64,000 bases of DNA, taken from positions 248,001-312,000 of the forward strand of contig NZ_JACAWV010000003.1 of assembly GCF_013390595.1 (NCBI RefSeq). The letters run 5' to 3'. This document shows, piece by piece, positions 30,779-41,749 of this stretch. Made by a program: the position numbers and the translations under genes. The stretch's first letter is position 1, and each line of letters begins with the position of its first letter. Source of the stretch: Rhizobium sp. RM. Lineage in GTDB: Bacteria; Pseudomonadota; Alphaproteobacteria; Rhizobiales; Rhizobiaceae. The notes under the pieces are model-generated. The model made no database searches and was not told where the DNA came from. It worked only from the letters and a program-made list of their open reading frames with translations.

Positions 30779-31333
30779 GTGCCTTGGCCGAAGTCGACAG
30801 AAACTTTCGGCCGCGTAGGCGCTCTCGTATCGAGGGGTGCTGATATGCGTGACGTCGAAACAATTCTTGCAAAAGCCGACTGGTGGGATCGTTTCAGTGG
30901 GGAGCTGGTTTCCGCGGATGCCGACTCCTTGCAAGTCAGCCAGATGCTTTTGGAACATCCTCCAGGCTGGATCAGCGCCCTGATGTCGCTTCGAAACCGC
31001 ATCGTCGCTATTGCGGGCTTGAAAACGGTCGCGTTTGTGGCTGGTGCATCGGCAGGTGGTTTTCCTGTTGTGTCATCGACACCGCAACGTACCGTCCTTG
31101 GTTTCGATGACCGTCACCTGAATTTCCCCATCGTTGTCGACATCAGAGAAGGAGCGGATCGAAGGTATCTCGATGTAACAACGCTCGTTCGGCGTAACAA
31201 TCTGTTGGGACGCCTCTATTTACTGGCGGTTGGGCCTTTTCATCGTCGCATCGTACCGGCGACGATGCGGCCGATATGTGTGAATGTCAGGCCTGTCATT
31301 CGGGAAGACGGCAAATCTACTCGACGCGCGTGA
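30779..31333 (+). CDS. DUF2867 domain-containing protein
   Basis: 184 residues from a GTG start. The core LEHPPGWISALMSLRNRIVA, then DDRHLNFPIVVDI and the C-terminal LLAVGPFHRRIVPATM, match DUF2867, a domain often found alone or fused to NAD-dependent epimerases. Its function is unknown. An ATG at 30845 is a possible alternative start, but the residues before it (PKSTETFGRVGALVSRGADM) resemble other members. It ends convergently and overlaps the TraB/GumN gene by 17 bases. Confidence 0.75.
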   Translation: MPWPKSTETFGRVGALVSRGADMRDVETILAKADWWDRFSGELVSADADSLQVSQMLLEHPPGWISALMSLRNRIVAIAGLKTVAFVAGASAGGFPVVSSTPQRTVLGFDDRHLNFPIVVDIREGADRRYLDVTTLVRRNNLLGRLYLLAVGPFHRRIVPATMRPICVNVRPVIREDGKSTRRA

Positions 31334-32411
31334 CCTTGAAGCCCTGGGCACGCAGCAGTTCGATTACGCCTTCTGAACCGGGAAGGTGCAGCGCTCCAAC
31401 AGCCATGAAAACATTGCCCTTTTCAAGTTCGGGGGCTGCGCGCTCTGCCATGACGTGGTTGCGGTCGGTGATGATCCGCTGCTCGAAGGCGACGTATCCC
31501 TGCTCACTTGTTCCTGCGGTCTTCGTATCGAGGCTTTTGAGCATCGGCATGGTCATGCCAATGTCGCCACTGACGTAGAGATCTGTCATGGTTGCCATGA
31601 CGTCGTCCATCCGGTCACCCAGTTCCAGCGTCTCGATCAGCGACTGCAGATGAAACTCCATCGGAAGTTCCGACATGGCAGTCAGTTGCTCGACCATCGT
31701 TTCGAGGCCAATGAGGCGTTTGCCATTCTTCAGAGCGTCCTCGGCCAGCTTCTTGTCCAGGAAGGAAGCGCCAGCAGCCTTGCGTGTAAATTCGCAGGCA
31801 GGAAGGGCAACGAAGCCCGACAGCATCCATGGTTTCATGCGCGAAACGGCATTCAGCGGAATGCCGCGGTCTTTCAGTCCCTTCTCAAGTCGGGCAGCAT
31901 TTTCGGGGGAAAGGATGTCGGTGATTGACTTGCCATCCAGAAACATGGTGAGTTCGGGTTTGCTCAGCAGCGACACCGCGACTTTCTGCTCGTCGACGAT
32001 TTCGTCAGACTCGACGATCACAGCGCCAGCTTTTTCAAAAGCTTCTTTCGCGCCGTTTGGCATCTCCAGAACCCGTGGGTCGGTCACATGCATCGTCCCC
32101 AGAAGGTAGGATGGCTCAGCCCCTGACTTTTCAATTCGCCAGAACGTGCCTTTGCCGTTCGGAATGGCCGCGGCTTCCTGCTCGATCGCGTGGTATCGTT
32201 GCGGATCGTTCTTCTGCATGGCGACAAGAATATCGGCGCCGCCACAGCTTGTTTCCTGTGGGGCAGCCTCCGCTTCACCAAGTGACAGCAGGGTCATCAG
32301 AAGGATTGCAAGGGCAGTCACATGCAGCAAGGCGAGCAGCCAGAGGACGGCATCTCCCGCTTTTCCCATGAGGGCCAGTGTCAGGTTTTGGGGTTTGTTC
32401 AGACTATGCAT
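31317..32411 (-). CDS. TraB/GumN family protein
   Basis: 364 residues. An N-terminal hydrophobic segment (LLALLHVTALAILLMTLLSL, about 24-43) serves as signal or anchor and puts the rest in the periplasm. The family marks are YLLGTMHVTDPRVL in the first third and the C-terminal GNVFMAVGALHLPGSEGVIE, whose two His-containing GTMH / GALHLPG motifs resemble metal-dependent (Tiki/EreA-type) peptidases. Hydrolase activity is inferred only. It lies downstream of the xerC-like gene on the minus strand (80-base gap). Confidence 0.88.
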   Translation of the reverse strand: MHSLNKPQNLTLALMGKAGDAVLWLLALLHVTALAILLMTLLSLGEAEAAPQETSCGGADILVAMQKNDPQRYHAIEQEAAAIPNGKGTFWRIEKSGAEPSYLLGTMHVTDPRVLEMPNGAKEAFEKAGAVIVESDEIVDEQKVAVSLLSKPELTMFLDGKSITDILSPENAARLEKGLKDRGIPLNAVSRMKPWMLSGFVALPACEFTRKAAGASFLDKKLAEDALKNGKRLIGLETMVEQLTAMSELPMEFHLQSLIETLELGDRMDDVMATMTDLYVSGDIGMTMPMLKSLDTKTAGTSEQGYVAFEQRIITDRNHVMAERAAPELEKGNVFMAVGALHLPGSEGVIELLRAQGFKVTRVE

Positions 32412-32491
32412 GGACGTTATCCGGTTCTGGATCGCTTATAGACCGGCGGCTTGGATGTCTGGTTAATGATTATGGTTAAGCGTATCTTAAT

Positions 32492-33439
32492 TCAGGCGCG
32501 CGGGTGAGCGCTATCGTAGATCTCCAGCAGTCTTGCCGTGTCGACGCCGGTATAGACTTGCGTGGTCGACAGGCTGGCATGACCCAGCAGCTCCTGAATT
32601 GTTCGAAGATCGCCGCCGCCGCCTAAAAGATGGGTGGCGAAGGAATGGCGTAGTGCATGCGGGGTGGCATTTTCCGGCAGCCCGAACGCTGCCCTGAGTT
32701 TCTGCATTTCCCGCTGGATAATAGCAGGCTGCAATTTGCCGCCACGGGCGCCAAGGAAAAGCGGCTCATTGGCTGGAAGATGATGAGGGCAAAGCTTTTT
32801 GTAGCTTTCAACGGCCTCAAGCACGATCGGGAGAAGCGGGACGATACGTGTCTTGTTGCCCTTGCCGGTTATGCGCAGGCTACGCGCATGCGTCGTGAGA
32901 TCGTCTGGCGTCAGGTCGAGAGCCTCAGAGATGCGAAGCCCGCAGCCATATAGTAACGCCAGCACAGCGGCGTTGCGCGCGGCAATCCACGGTTCGGCCG
33001 AAAGCTGCGCTTGCGCGGTGGTGATTTTGAGCGCCTGTCGATCAGTCAGTGGTTTGGGCAGGGATTTGGGCTGTTTAGGCGCGCGCATGGCGGTCGCGCC
33101 AGCCGCATTCACCAGGCTTTTTTTTTGCAGATGCCGAAGGAAGGATCGCAATCCCGCAAGATGGCGGCCGAGAGAGCGGGCGCCGGCACCTTCCTTTCGA
33201 CGGCTTGCCAGGAAACCGCGAAGATCTGCGGGACGAAGATCGGCAATATCGGCGACCCGCGTGGGTCTGCCGACATAGCCCGTCATGAATATCAAAAACT
33301 GGCGGGTATCGCGCTCATAGGCCTCGAGCGTGTTGTCCGACAGGCGCCGTTCGCCGGCGATGGCGGCCAACCAGATCTCGCGCTCCTTCAGCAAGGCGGT
33401 GTCGGCGAAGGTGAGAGTTTCGTTCACGGCGATCTCCAT
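32492..33439 (-). CDS. xerC: Tyrosine recombinase, XerC type
   Basis: Resolves chromosome dimers at dif together with XerD. It has 315 residues. An N-terminal SAM-like core-binding domain (about 20-110) is followed by a catalytic domain with the full set R169, K193, H261, R264, H287 and nucleophile Y296 (GCGLRISEAL, HALRHSFATHLL, LGHASLSTTQVY). The ATG at 33439 has no obvious ribosome binding site; a GTG four codons later has GGAG six bases upstream and may be the true start. It is divergent from priA, the normal rhizobial arrangement, so this is a housekeeping rather than mobile-element recombinase. An A8 run lies in the coding sequence. Confidence 0.92.
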   Translation of the reverse strand: MEIAVNETLTFADTALLKEREIWLAAIAGERRLSDNTLEAYERDTRQFLIFMTGYVGRPTRVADIADLRPADLRGFLASRRKEGAGARSLGRHLAGLRSFLRHLQKKSLVNAAGATAMRAPKQPKSLPKPLTDRQALKITTAQAQLSAEPWIAARNAAVLALLYGCGLRISEALDLTPDDLTTHARSLRITGKGNKTRIVPLLPIVLEAVESYKKLCPHHLPANEPLFLGARGGKLQPAIIQREMQKLRAAFGLPENATPHALRHSFATHLLGGGGDLRTIQELLGHASLSTTQVYTGVDTARLLEIYDSAHPRA

Positions 33440-33560
33440 TTCCGTGACTCAATCTAGCCGTTTATGGTCAGCATTTGGTTAAGGCGTGGACTTCGCGGCT
33501 CACGCCTATTACATCCGGGCGGTTTCCTTTTTCACTCGACCGGGGCATGGTCGCCACATC

Positions 33561-35777
33561 ATGGCAAAAGATTCGTCCGATCTGTTTGGCGCATTGTTCG
33601 ATCCGCCGTCGCTGGTGCGTTCAGTGCCTGTTTTGGTGCCGATGCCTGCGCCAGGTCCCTATAGTTACTCTGTACCCGAGGACATGGTGGTGGAGCCCGG
33701 CTCCGTCGTGCAGGTGCCGCTCGGTCCGAGACAGGTCATTGGTGTCGTGTGGGATGATGGTGATGCCAGCAAGGTTGACCCAAAAAAGCTGCGTCCTATA
33801 ACCAAGACATTCGATTGCCCCGCCCTGAAGCCGGAGATGCGTCGCTTTATCGATTGGGTTTCAGCCTATACGCTTTCACCGCCCGGTCTCGTTGCGCGAA
33901 TGGCACTTCGTGCTCCAGCCGCGTTCGATCCGGAGCCGATGATCGAAGGATTGCGTCTGACCGAAGGCCGACCGGAACGACTGACGCCGGCGCGTGAGCG
34001 GGTCATGGAGTTGGCGGCGGAAGGACATGGCTGGACGAAAAGCGGTCTCGCACACGCTGCTGGCGTGTCCACCAGTGTTGTGGATGGTCTTGTCAAACAG
34101 GGAGTGTTTGAAACGATCTTTTTGCCAGCTCCTCCTGTTGTTGCCGAACCTGACCCAGATTATGTCGAGCCGCGTCTGGAAGGCCCGCAGAAGCAAGCTG
34201 CGTCCGAAATTCTGGATGACGTCAAAAATGGCACCTTTGCCGTCTCGCTGATCGATGGTGTGACGGGCTCCGGCAAGACGGAGGTCTATTTCGAGGCGGT
34301 TGCCGAGACGCTGAGGCAGGGCAAGCAGGTTCTTATTCTCCTGCCGGAAATCGCCCTGACAGCGGCGTTTCTGGATCGTTTTCACGATCGCTTCGGTTCA
34401 CGACCGGCGGAATGGCATTCTGATCTTTCGCCCCGCATGCGTGAAAAGGTCTGGCGGCAGGCTGTCACCGGTGAGGTGAAGGTTGTTGCGGGTGCACGGT
34501 CGGCGTTGTTTCTGCCGTTTGACAATCTCGGTCTCATCATTGTCGATGAGGAGCACGATCCGGCTTACAAGCAGGAGGACCGGGTTTTTTACAATGCGCG
34601 TGACATGGCCGTTGTCCGGGCGCGGATCGCCGATTTTCCTGTTGTTCTGGTATCCGCCACGCCGTCGGTGGAAAGCCAGGTCAACGGGAGTTCGGGCCGT
34701 TACAACACAATCCATCTGCATACCCGTTTCGGCGATGCCGCCATGCCGGATCTGCACCTTGTCGATATGCGCAGGCATCCTCCCGAAAGGGGTGGTTTCC
34801 TTTCACCGGTTCTGTTGCGCGGCATTGGTAAAACCATTGAAAAAGGCGAGCAGGCTCTGCTTTTCCTGAACAGGCGCGGATATGCCCCGCTGACGCTTTG
34901 TCGTGTCTGCGGGCACCGCTTCCAGTGCCCGCAATGCTCAAGCTGGCTCGTCGAGCATCGCTTTCGCAATCAGTTACAGTGCCACCAATGCGGCCATAAC
35001 GAACCAACACCCGACCATTGCCCCGAATGTGGGACTTTCGACCATCTAGTTGCCTGCGGCCCGGGCGTGGAGCGAATTGCCGAGGAGGTGGAGAAACATT
35101 TTCCCGAGGCCCGCACCATTGTCCTGTCCTCCGACCTAATGGGCGTCAAGCGGTTGCGGCTGGAGCTGGAGGCGATCGTCAAGGGCGAAGCGGATATCGT
35201 CATTGGAACCCAGCTTGTCGCCAAGGGACATAACTTCCCGCTGATGACGCTCGTGGGTATCGTTGATGCCGATCTCGGACTTGCCAATGGGGATCCGCGC
35301 GCTGCGGAGCGAACATTCCAGTTGCTTTCTCAGGTGACAGGCCGAGCCGGCCGAACCGGTTTGAAAAGTCATGGCCTCCTGCAGACTTATCAACCGCAGC
35401 ATCCGGTGATGCAGGCGATCGTTTCTGGTGACGCCTCGGCATTTTACGAACGCGAGATCGTCGAGAGGGAAAAGGCGATGTTGCCGCCATTCGGGCGTCT
35501 GGCCTCCGTCATCATATCGGCCGATAGTCGCGCGGAGGCCGAAACGCATGCGCGTGGACTGCGTGCCGCCGCACCACAAGCGACAGGCATTATGCTTCTC
35601 GGTCCAGCAGAAGCACCGTTGGCGCTGATCCGTGGCCGATACCGTTTCCGACTGTTGGTGCATGGTCGTCGTAACTCCGACATGCAGTCTTTCCTGCGCA
35701 CCCTGCTGACGAATGGTCCGAAGGAGCGCGGCAGCATTCACGTCCAGCTCGATATCGATCCGCAAAGTTTCCTTTGA
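33561..35777 (+). CDS. priA: Primosomal protein N' (replication restart helicase PriA)
   Basis: 3'-to-5' helicase that reloads the replisome at stalled forks. It has 738 residues. An N-terminal 3'-OH-binding domain (VPVLVPMPAPGPYSYSVPED) precedes Walker A GVTGSGKT at 233-240, the DEEH box IIVDEEHDPAYKQED, a zinc-binding insert with eight cysteines (CRVCGHRFQCPQC and CHQCGHNEPTPDHCPECG), and helicase motif VI region QVTGRAGRTG. The frame extends to a GTG at 33486; the ATG at 33561 fits family length. Confidence 0.96.
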   Translation: MAKDSSDLFGALFDPPSLVRSVPVLVPMPAPGPYSYSVPEDMVVEPGSVVQVPLGPRQVIGVVWDDGDASKVDPKKLRPITKTFDCPALKPEMRRFIDWVSAYTLSPPGLVARMALRAPAAFDPEPMIEGLRLTEGRPERLTPARERVMELAAEGHGWTKSGLAHAAGVSTSVVDGLVKQGVFETIFLPAPPVVAEPDPDYVEPRLEGPQKQAASEILDDVKNGTFAVSLIDGVTGSGKTEVYFEAVAETLRQGKQVLILLPEIALTAAFLDRFHDRFGSRPAEWHSDLSPRMREKVWRQAVTGEVKVVAGARSALFLPFDNLGLIIVDEEHDPAYKQEDRVFYNARDMAVVRARIADFPVVLVSATPSVESQVNGSSGRYNTIHLHTRFGDAAMPDLHLVDMRRHPPERGGFLSPVLLRGIGKTIEKGEQALLFLNRRGYAPLTLCRVCGHRFQCPQCSSWLVEHRFRNQLQCHQCGHNEPTPDHCPECGTFDHLVACGPGVERIAEEVEKHFPEARTIVLSSDLMGVKRLRLELEAIVKGEADIVIGTQLVAKGHNFPLMTLVGIVDADLGLANGDPRAAERTFQLLSQVTGRAGRTGLKSHGLLQTYQPQHPVMQAIVSGDASAFYEREIVEREKAMLPPFGRLASVIISADSRAEAETHARGLRAAAPQATGIMLLGPAEAPLALIRGRYRFRLLVHGRRNSDMQSFLRTLLTNGPKERGSIHVQLDIDPQSFL

Positions 35778-35855
35778 ACTTTCGTACCGAAACCGTTTTC
35801 CTGCGGTCGTGACCATGCCATAAGGCAACGGGGCACAGGTGATTTGGGGAGCAAG

Positions 35856-36242
35856 ATGGAGTTTTATTTTCCGACGGAATTCGGCGAGCAACTGGCATTT
35901 GGCGCGGCTGCGCTTTCGGTGCTGATCGGCCTCGTCTTCATGTTTGCTCCAGGTGTCACGCTCCGCGTGTTCGGCCTTCAGTCCGCAAGTGAGCGTAAAG
36001 ACGGTTATATGCTGGTCCGCTCCTCACTCGCCGGATTTTACCTTGGTCTGGGCGCGGCTGCATTGCTGCTCGCGCAGCCGATGGTCTATCTCGCATTTGG
36101 CGCGGCCTTCACACTTGCTGTCTTCGGCGGCATCCTGTCGATCCTCTCCGACGGAGGCGCAACAGTGCGGAATTTCATACTTCTGGTTGTGCATCTTTTG
36201 CTGTCGGCGCTCTCGCTGGGCTATGTATTCGGGCTGGTTTGA
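35856..36242 (+). CDS. Small four-helix membrane protein (possibly DUF4345-like)
   Basis: 128 residues with four hydrophobic segments covering most of the chain (LAFGAAALSVLIGLVFMFAP, FYLGLGAAALLLAQPMVYLA, AFTLAVFGGILSIL, FILLVVHLLLSALSLGYVFG) and a conserved-looking R-S-S-L-A-G-F-Y-L-G-L-G segment. The shape resembles DUF4345 proteins, but I cannot confirm this. The chosen ATG has GGGGAGCAAG ahead of it. It sits between priA and the atp operon as a separate small gene. Confidence 0.72.
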   Translation: MEFYFPTEFGEQLAFGAAALSVLIGLVFMFAPGVTLRVFGLQSASERKDGYMLVRSSLAGFYLGLGAAALLLAQPMVYLAFGAAFTLAVFGGILSILSDGGATVRNFILLVVHLLLSALSLGYVFGLV

Positions 36243-36503
36243 AGCGGGCAGTTTGGCATTTCTGCCGCAACAGACGCGCATCCGCGCCGAAATCCGAAAA
36301 TTTAAGCGCTTTCCCCCTTGTTCAAACCGCGCTTTCCGTTATTACGCGTGTTGCGAGTCCCGGCATCCTATGCTAGACGGACCGCGAAATTGGGAAAAGA
36401 CAGGGGGGAATTCCAGTCTTTTTCGGGGAAATTGAAACGATTTCAAGAATTTGATGCGGAGGAACCCCTTCGTTGATGATCTTGGACGATTAGCAGGGAA
36501 AAA

Positions 36504-37070
36504 GTGCCCGTGGCAGATACCTCCCATGGAACATCCGGTGTAGCGGAAAGGTATGCGTCGTCGCTTTTCGAGCTTGCTTTGGAAGCGGGTGCGGTTGATG
36601 CGGTCGGGTCCGATCTCGACAAGTTCGGCGCGCTTCTCGACGGAAGTGACGATTTGAAGCGTCTGGTTGCGAGCCCGGTATTTTCTGCCGAGGATCAGCT
36701 CAAGGCGATTTCGGCGATCTGCGAAAAGGCTGGCATTGCCGGTCTTGCGGTCAATTTCCTCAAGGTTGTTGCGAACAACCGCCGCCTGTTCGCTGTTCCG
36801 GGCATGATCCGGTCTTACCGCGCCATTGCTGCCGCTCATCGCGGCGAAATCACCGCCGAAGTGACTTCGGCCCATGCGCTCGATGAAGCGCAGGAAACTG
36901 AACTGAAAGCGGCGCTGAAGAGCGTAACCGGCAAGGATGTGGCGGTCTCCGTCACTGTCGATCCGTCGATCCTTGGTGGCCTGATCGTCAAGGTCGGTTC
37001 GCGTCAGATTGATACGTCTCTTCGCACCAAACTTTCCACCCTTAAGCTTGCACTGAAAGAGGTTGGCTGA
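36504..37070 (+). CDS. atpH: ATP synthase F1 subunit delta
   Basis: Peripheral stalk link between F1 and F0. It has 188 residues from a GTG start with AGCAGGGAAAAA ahead; a second GTG two codons on is the only close alternative. The OSCP/delta fold is seen as [32 protein letters not shown] and the C-terminal [25 protein letters not shown] (quoted in part). Its TGA overlaps the atpA ATG. It is the first gene of atpHAGDC; F0 genes are not in this window, as is usual for alphaproteobacteria. Confidence 0.96.
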   Translation: MPVADTSHGTSGVAERYASSLFELALEAGAVDAVGSDLDKFGALLDGSDDLKRLVASPVFSAEDQLKAISAICEKAGIAGLAVNFLKVVANNRRLFAVPGMIRSYRAIAAAHRGEITAEVTSAHALDEAQETELKAALKSVTGKDVAVSVTVDPSILGGLIVKVGSRQIDTSLRTKLSTLKLALKEVG

Positions 37071-38599
37071 TGGATATCCGCGCCGCGGAAATTTCCGCAA
37101 TTCTGAAAGATCAAATCAAAAATTTCGGCAACGAGGCGGAAGTCTCCGAAGTCGGTCAGGTGCTGTCCGTTGGTGACGGTATTGCTCGCGTTTACGGCCT
37201 CGACAATGTTCAGGCCGGTGAAATGGTCGAGTTCCCTGGCGGTATCCGCGGCATGGCGCTCAACCTCGAGAGCGACAACGTTGGTGTGGTTATCTTCGGT
37301 TCCGACCGTGACATCAAGGAAGGCGACACCGTAAAGCGCACCGGCGCTATCGTTGACGTTCCAGTTGGTCCGGAGCTGCTCGGTCGCGTTGTTGACGCGC
37401 TTGGCAACCCGATCGACGGCAAGGGCCCGATCAATGCGACCCGTCGTGCTCGCGTTGACGTCAAGGCGCCTGGCATTATCCCGCGTAAGTCGGTTCATGA
37501 GCCTATGTCGACCGGTCTCAAGGCTATCGACGCCCTGATCCCTGTTGGTCGTGGCCAGCGCGAGCTCGTCATCGGCGACCGTCAGACCGGCAAGACCGCG
37601 ATCATTCTCGACACGATCCTGAACCAGAAGGCCATTCACGACAACGGTCCTGATGGCGACAAGCTGTACTGCGTGTACGTTGCTATCGGTCAGAAGCGTT
37701 CGACCGTCGCTCAGTTCGTGAAGGTTCTGGAAGAGCGTGGCGCTCTGCAGTACTCGATCATCGTTGCCGCAACGGCTTCCGATCCTGCTCCGATGCAGTA
37801 TCTTGCTCCGTTCGCTGGCTGCACCATGGGCGAATACTTCCGTGACAACGGTCAGCACGCCCTGATCGGTTACGACGACCTTTCCAAGCAGGCTGTCGCT
37901 TACCGCCAGATGTCGCTTCTTCTGCGTCGTCCTCCGGGCCGCGAAGCTTATCCAGGCGACGTTTTCTATCTTCACTCCCGCCTTCTCGAGCGCGCTGCAA
38001 AGCTCTCCGACGAAAAGGGTGCAGGTTCGCTGACGGCTCTGCCGGTTATCGAAACCCAGGGTAACGACGTTTCGGCGTTCATTCCGACCAACGTGATCTC
38101 GATCACCGACGGCCAGATCTTCCTTGAAACCGACCTGTTCTATCAGGGCATTCGTCCGGCTGTTAACGTCGGTCTGTCGGTTTCGCGCGTTGGTTCTGCC
38201 GCTCAGATCAAGGCCATGAAGCAGGTTGCCGGCTCGATCAAGGGTGAACTCGCCCAGTATCGTGAAATGGCAGCGTTCGCGCAGTTCGGTTCGGACCTCG
38301 ACGCTTCCACGCAGCGCCTCCTCAACCGCGGTGCACGCCTGACGGAACTTCTCAAGCAGCCACAGTTCTCTCCGCTCAAGACGGAAGAACAGGTTGCGGT
38401 GATTTTCGCTGGTGTGAACGGTTATCTCGACAAGATCCCGGTCGCTCAGATCGGCAAGTTCGAGCAGGGTCTGCTCTCCTACCTCCGTTCTGAAGGCAAG
38501 GCGATCCTCGACACCATCCGCACGGAAAAGGCTATCAGCGACGACACCAAGGGCAAGCTCAAGGGCGCTCTGGACAACTTCGCGAAGTCTTTCTCGTAA
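37070..38599 (+). CDS. atpA: ATP synthase F1 subunit alpha
   Basis: Non-catalytic nucleotide-binding subunit of the F1 hexamer. It has 509 residues, with the P-loop GDRQTGKT at 169-176, [15 protein letters not shown], and the signature [17 protein letters not shown]. The ATG overlaps the atpH stop. Codon use is strongly biased toward preferred codons, as in other highly expressed genes here. Confidence 0.98.
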   Translation: MDIRAAEISAILKDQIKNFGNEAEVSEVGQVLSVGDGIARVYGLDNVQAGEMVEFPGGIRGMALNLESDNVGVVIFGSDRDIKEGDTVKRTGAIVDVPVGPELLGRVVDALGNPIDGKGPINATRRARVDVKAPGIIPRKSVHEPMSTGLKAIDALIPVGRGQRELVIGDRQTGKTAIILDTILNQKAIHDNGPDGDKLYCVYVAIGQKRSTVAQFVKVLEERGALQYSIIVAATASDPAPMQYLAPFAGCTMGEYFRDNGQHALIGYDDLSKQAVAYRQMSLLLRRPPGREAYPGDVFYLHSRLLERAAKLSDEKGAGSLTALPVIETQGNDVSAFIPTNVISITDGQIFLETDLFYQGIRPAVNVGLSVSRVGSAAQIKAMKQVAGSIKGELAQYREMAAFAQFGSDLDASTQRLLNRGARLTELLKQPQFSPLKTEEQVAVIFAGVNGYLDKIPVAQIGKFEQGLLSYLRSEGKAILDTIRTEKAISDDTKGKLKGALDNFAKSFS

Positions 38600-38627
38600 T
38601 TGAGCTCTTGACTGGGACGGATAACGG

Positions 38628-39506
38628 ATGCCTTCACTAAAGGATCTGAAAAACCGCATTGCCTCCGTAAAGGCGACGCAGAAGATTACCAAGGCGATGA
38701 AAATGGTCGCCGCGGCGAAGCTTCGGCGCGCCCAGGAAGCTGCGGAGGCCGCCCGGCCTTATTCTCAGCGCATGAGCGCCGTGCTTGCCAACATCGCCCA
38801 GGCGGTTGAGGCAGACGTTGCTCCGGCGCTGATGACCGGTACCGGCAAGGACGACGTGCATCTGCTCGTCGTCTGCACGGCTGAACGTGGCCTTTGCGGT
38901 GGTTTCAACTCGCAGATTTCCCGTTTTGCTCGCGATCACGCTCGCAAGCTGGTTTCCGAAGGCAAGACGGTCAAGATCGTCACGGTCGGCAAGAAGGGCT
39001 ACGACAGCCTTCGTCGCGAATTTGCATCGAACATCATCGAGCGCATTGAGTTGCGCGATGTGAAGAGAGTCGGTTTCGAGAACGCCGATCAGATCGCCAA
39101 GAAGGTCATCTCCCTGTTCAACGCAGGTGAGTTTGACGTCTGCACGCTGATCTATTCGGAGTTCAAGTCCGTTATCAGCCAGGTTCCGACCGGCCTTCAG
39201 CTCATCCCGGCAGCAACGCCGGTTGTTGAAGAAGACCAGGCGGCGGCGAATGCGGTCTACGAATACGAGCCGGATGCGGCTTCCATTCTCGAAGATCTTA
39301 TTCCGCGCAACATCTCGGTTCAGGTTTTCCGTGCTCTGCTCGAAAACGTTGCCGGTGAAATGGGCGCCAAGATGAGCGCGATGGACAATGCAACGCGCAA
39401 TGCCGGTGAGATGATCAACAAGCTGACGCTTTCCTATAACCGTCAGCGCCAGGCTCAGATCACCAAGGAACTCATTGAAATCATTTCGGGCGCGGAAGCG
39501 CTCTGA
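38628..39506 (+). CDS. atpG: ATP synthase F1 subunit gamma
   Basis: Central rotor shaft of F1. It has 292 residues. The N-terminal helix [20 protein letters not shown] and the C-terminal helix segment [20 protein letters not shown], which pair as the coiled-coil axle, are intact; the middle is the usual Rossmann-like globular part ([19 protein letters not shown]). Confidence 0.97.
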   Translation: MPSLKDLKNRIASVKATQKITKAMKMVAAAKLRRAQEAAEAARPYSQRMSAVLANIAQAVEADVAPALMTGTGKDDVHLLVVCTAERGLCGGFNSQISRFARDHARKLVSEGKTVKIVTVGKKGYDSLRREFASNIIERIELRDVKRVGFENADQIAKKVISLFNAGEFDVCTLIYSEFKSVISQVPTGLQLIPAATPVVEEDQAAANAVYEYEPDAASILEDLIPRNISVQVFRALLENVAGEMGAKMSAMDNATRNAGEMINKLTLSYNRQRQAQITKELIEIISGAEAL

Positions 39507-39511
39507 GGTAA

Positions 39512-40981
<1,470 letters not shown>

Positions 40982-41106
40982 TACTGAAATACGAGGCGCG
41001 CGGTTCTTCCGTGCGCCTCCGTATGCTTTATGCGAAACATATGGGTCGCGTGATTTGCATATAATGACATTTGACCGTCCGCGTAATTGAAAAGAAGTGA
41101 ATAGCC

Positions 41107-41517
41107 ATGGCTGACAGTTTCAAGTTTGAACTGGTTTCCCCGGAACGTCTGCTCGTTTCCGAGACGGTTACGGAAGTCGTCATTCCGGCTACTCTCGGCG
41201 AGATGACCGTGATGGCCAACCACGCACCGACGATGACCACGATCAAGCCGGGTATCGTGAGCGTAACGTTTGCCTCCGGTGAGAAGCACAAATACGTCGT
41301 ATTTGGTGGCTTCGCCGACATCCTGCCTACGGGCTGCACGCTTCTGGCGGAATCGGCTGTTTCCGCAGACGATATTTCGCCTGACACGCTGCAGAAGCGC
41401 ATCGACGCTGCGAAAGCCGAGATCGATGAAGGCAATCATCACCACGATCATCTGACGAAGCTTGAAAAGCATCTCTACGAGCTGACGAACCTGCATGAGG
41501 TTCTTGTCGCGGCTTGA
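41107..41517 (+). CDS. atpC: ATP synthase F1 subunit epsilon
   Basis: Rotor subunit that contacts gamma and the c-ring and can inhibit ATP hydrolysis. It has 136 residues: the N-terminal beta-sandwich (FKFELVSPERLLVSETVTEV, LGEMTVMANHAPTMTTIKPG) and a C-terminal helical hairpin (DTLQKRIDAAKAEIDEG onward), with an unusual His-rich turn NHHHDH. It is the last gene of the operon, with a terminator about 50 bases on. Confidence 0.95.
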   Translation: MADSFKFELVSPERLLVSETVTEVVIPATLGEMTVMANHAPTMTTIKPGIVSVTFASGEKHKYVVFGGFADILPTGCTLLAESAVSADDISPDTLQKRIDAAKAEIDEGNHHHDHLTKLEKHLYELTNLHEVLVAA

Positions 41518-41568
41518 AAGAACCGGGCGGGTTCCAAGGAATGACTGCCCACAAAAAATTTCAAACAA

Positions 41569-41597
41569 AAAAGCGGTCCTTGTGGCCGCTTTTTTGC
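41569..41597 (+). terminator. Rho-independent terminator after atpHAGDC
   Basis: Stem AAGCGGTCC / GGCCGCTT with a short loop, preceded by A-runs and followed by a T-tract. Confidence 0.9.
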
Positions 41598-41749
41598 TTC
41601 TGATACCTAAGTATGGTCGAACAGGCGCCTGACGCGCGTTATCGTCGCAGCAATGTCGTTTGTCTGTAGCCAAGCGCATGGTGGCTTTGCCGCGAACTGA
41701 AGTTCCGGGCGAGCGTCCGTCCCGTCTCAGAGAGAAATGAGCCCATAGA

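Noticed and set aside
33119-33126. Run of eight A residues in the xerC-like coding sequence as a phase-variation switch
   Set aside because: The frame is intact, the run encodes the ordinary Gln-Lys-Lys-Ser segment, and eight bases alone do not support phase variation.
32492-33439. Tyrosine recombinase as a sign of an integrated element
   Set aside because: It is beside priA in the housekeeping arrangement, with no attachment-site repeats, tRNA gene or cargo nearby.
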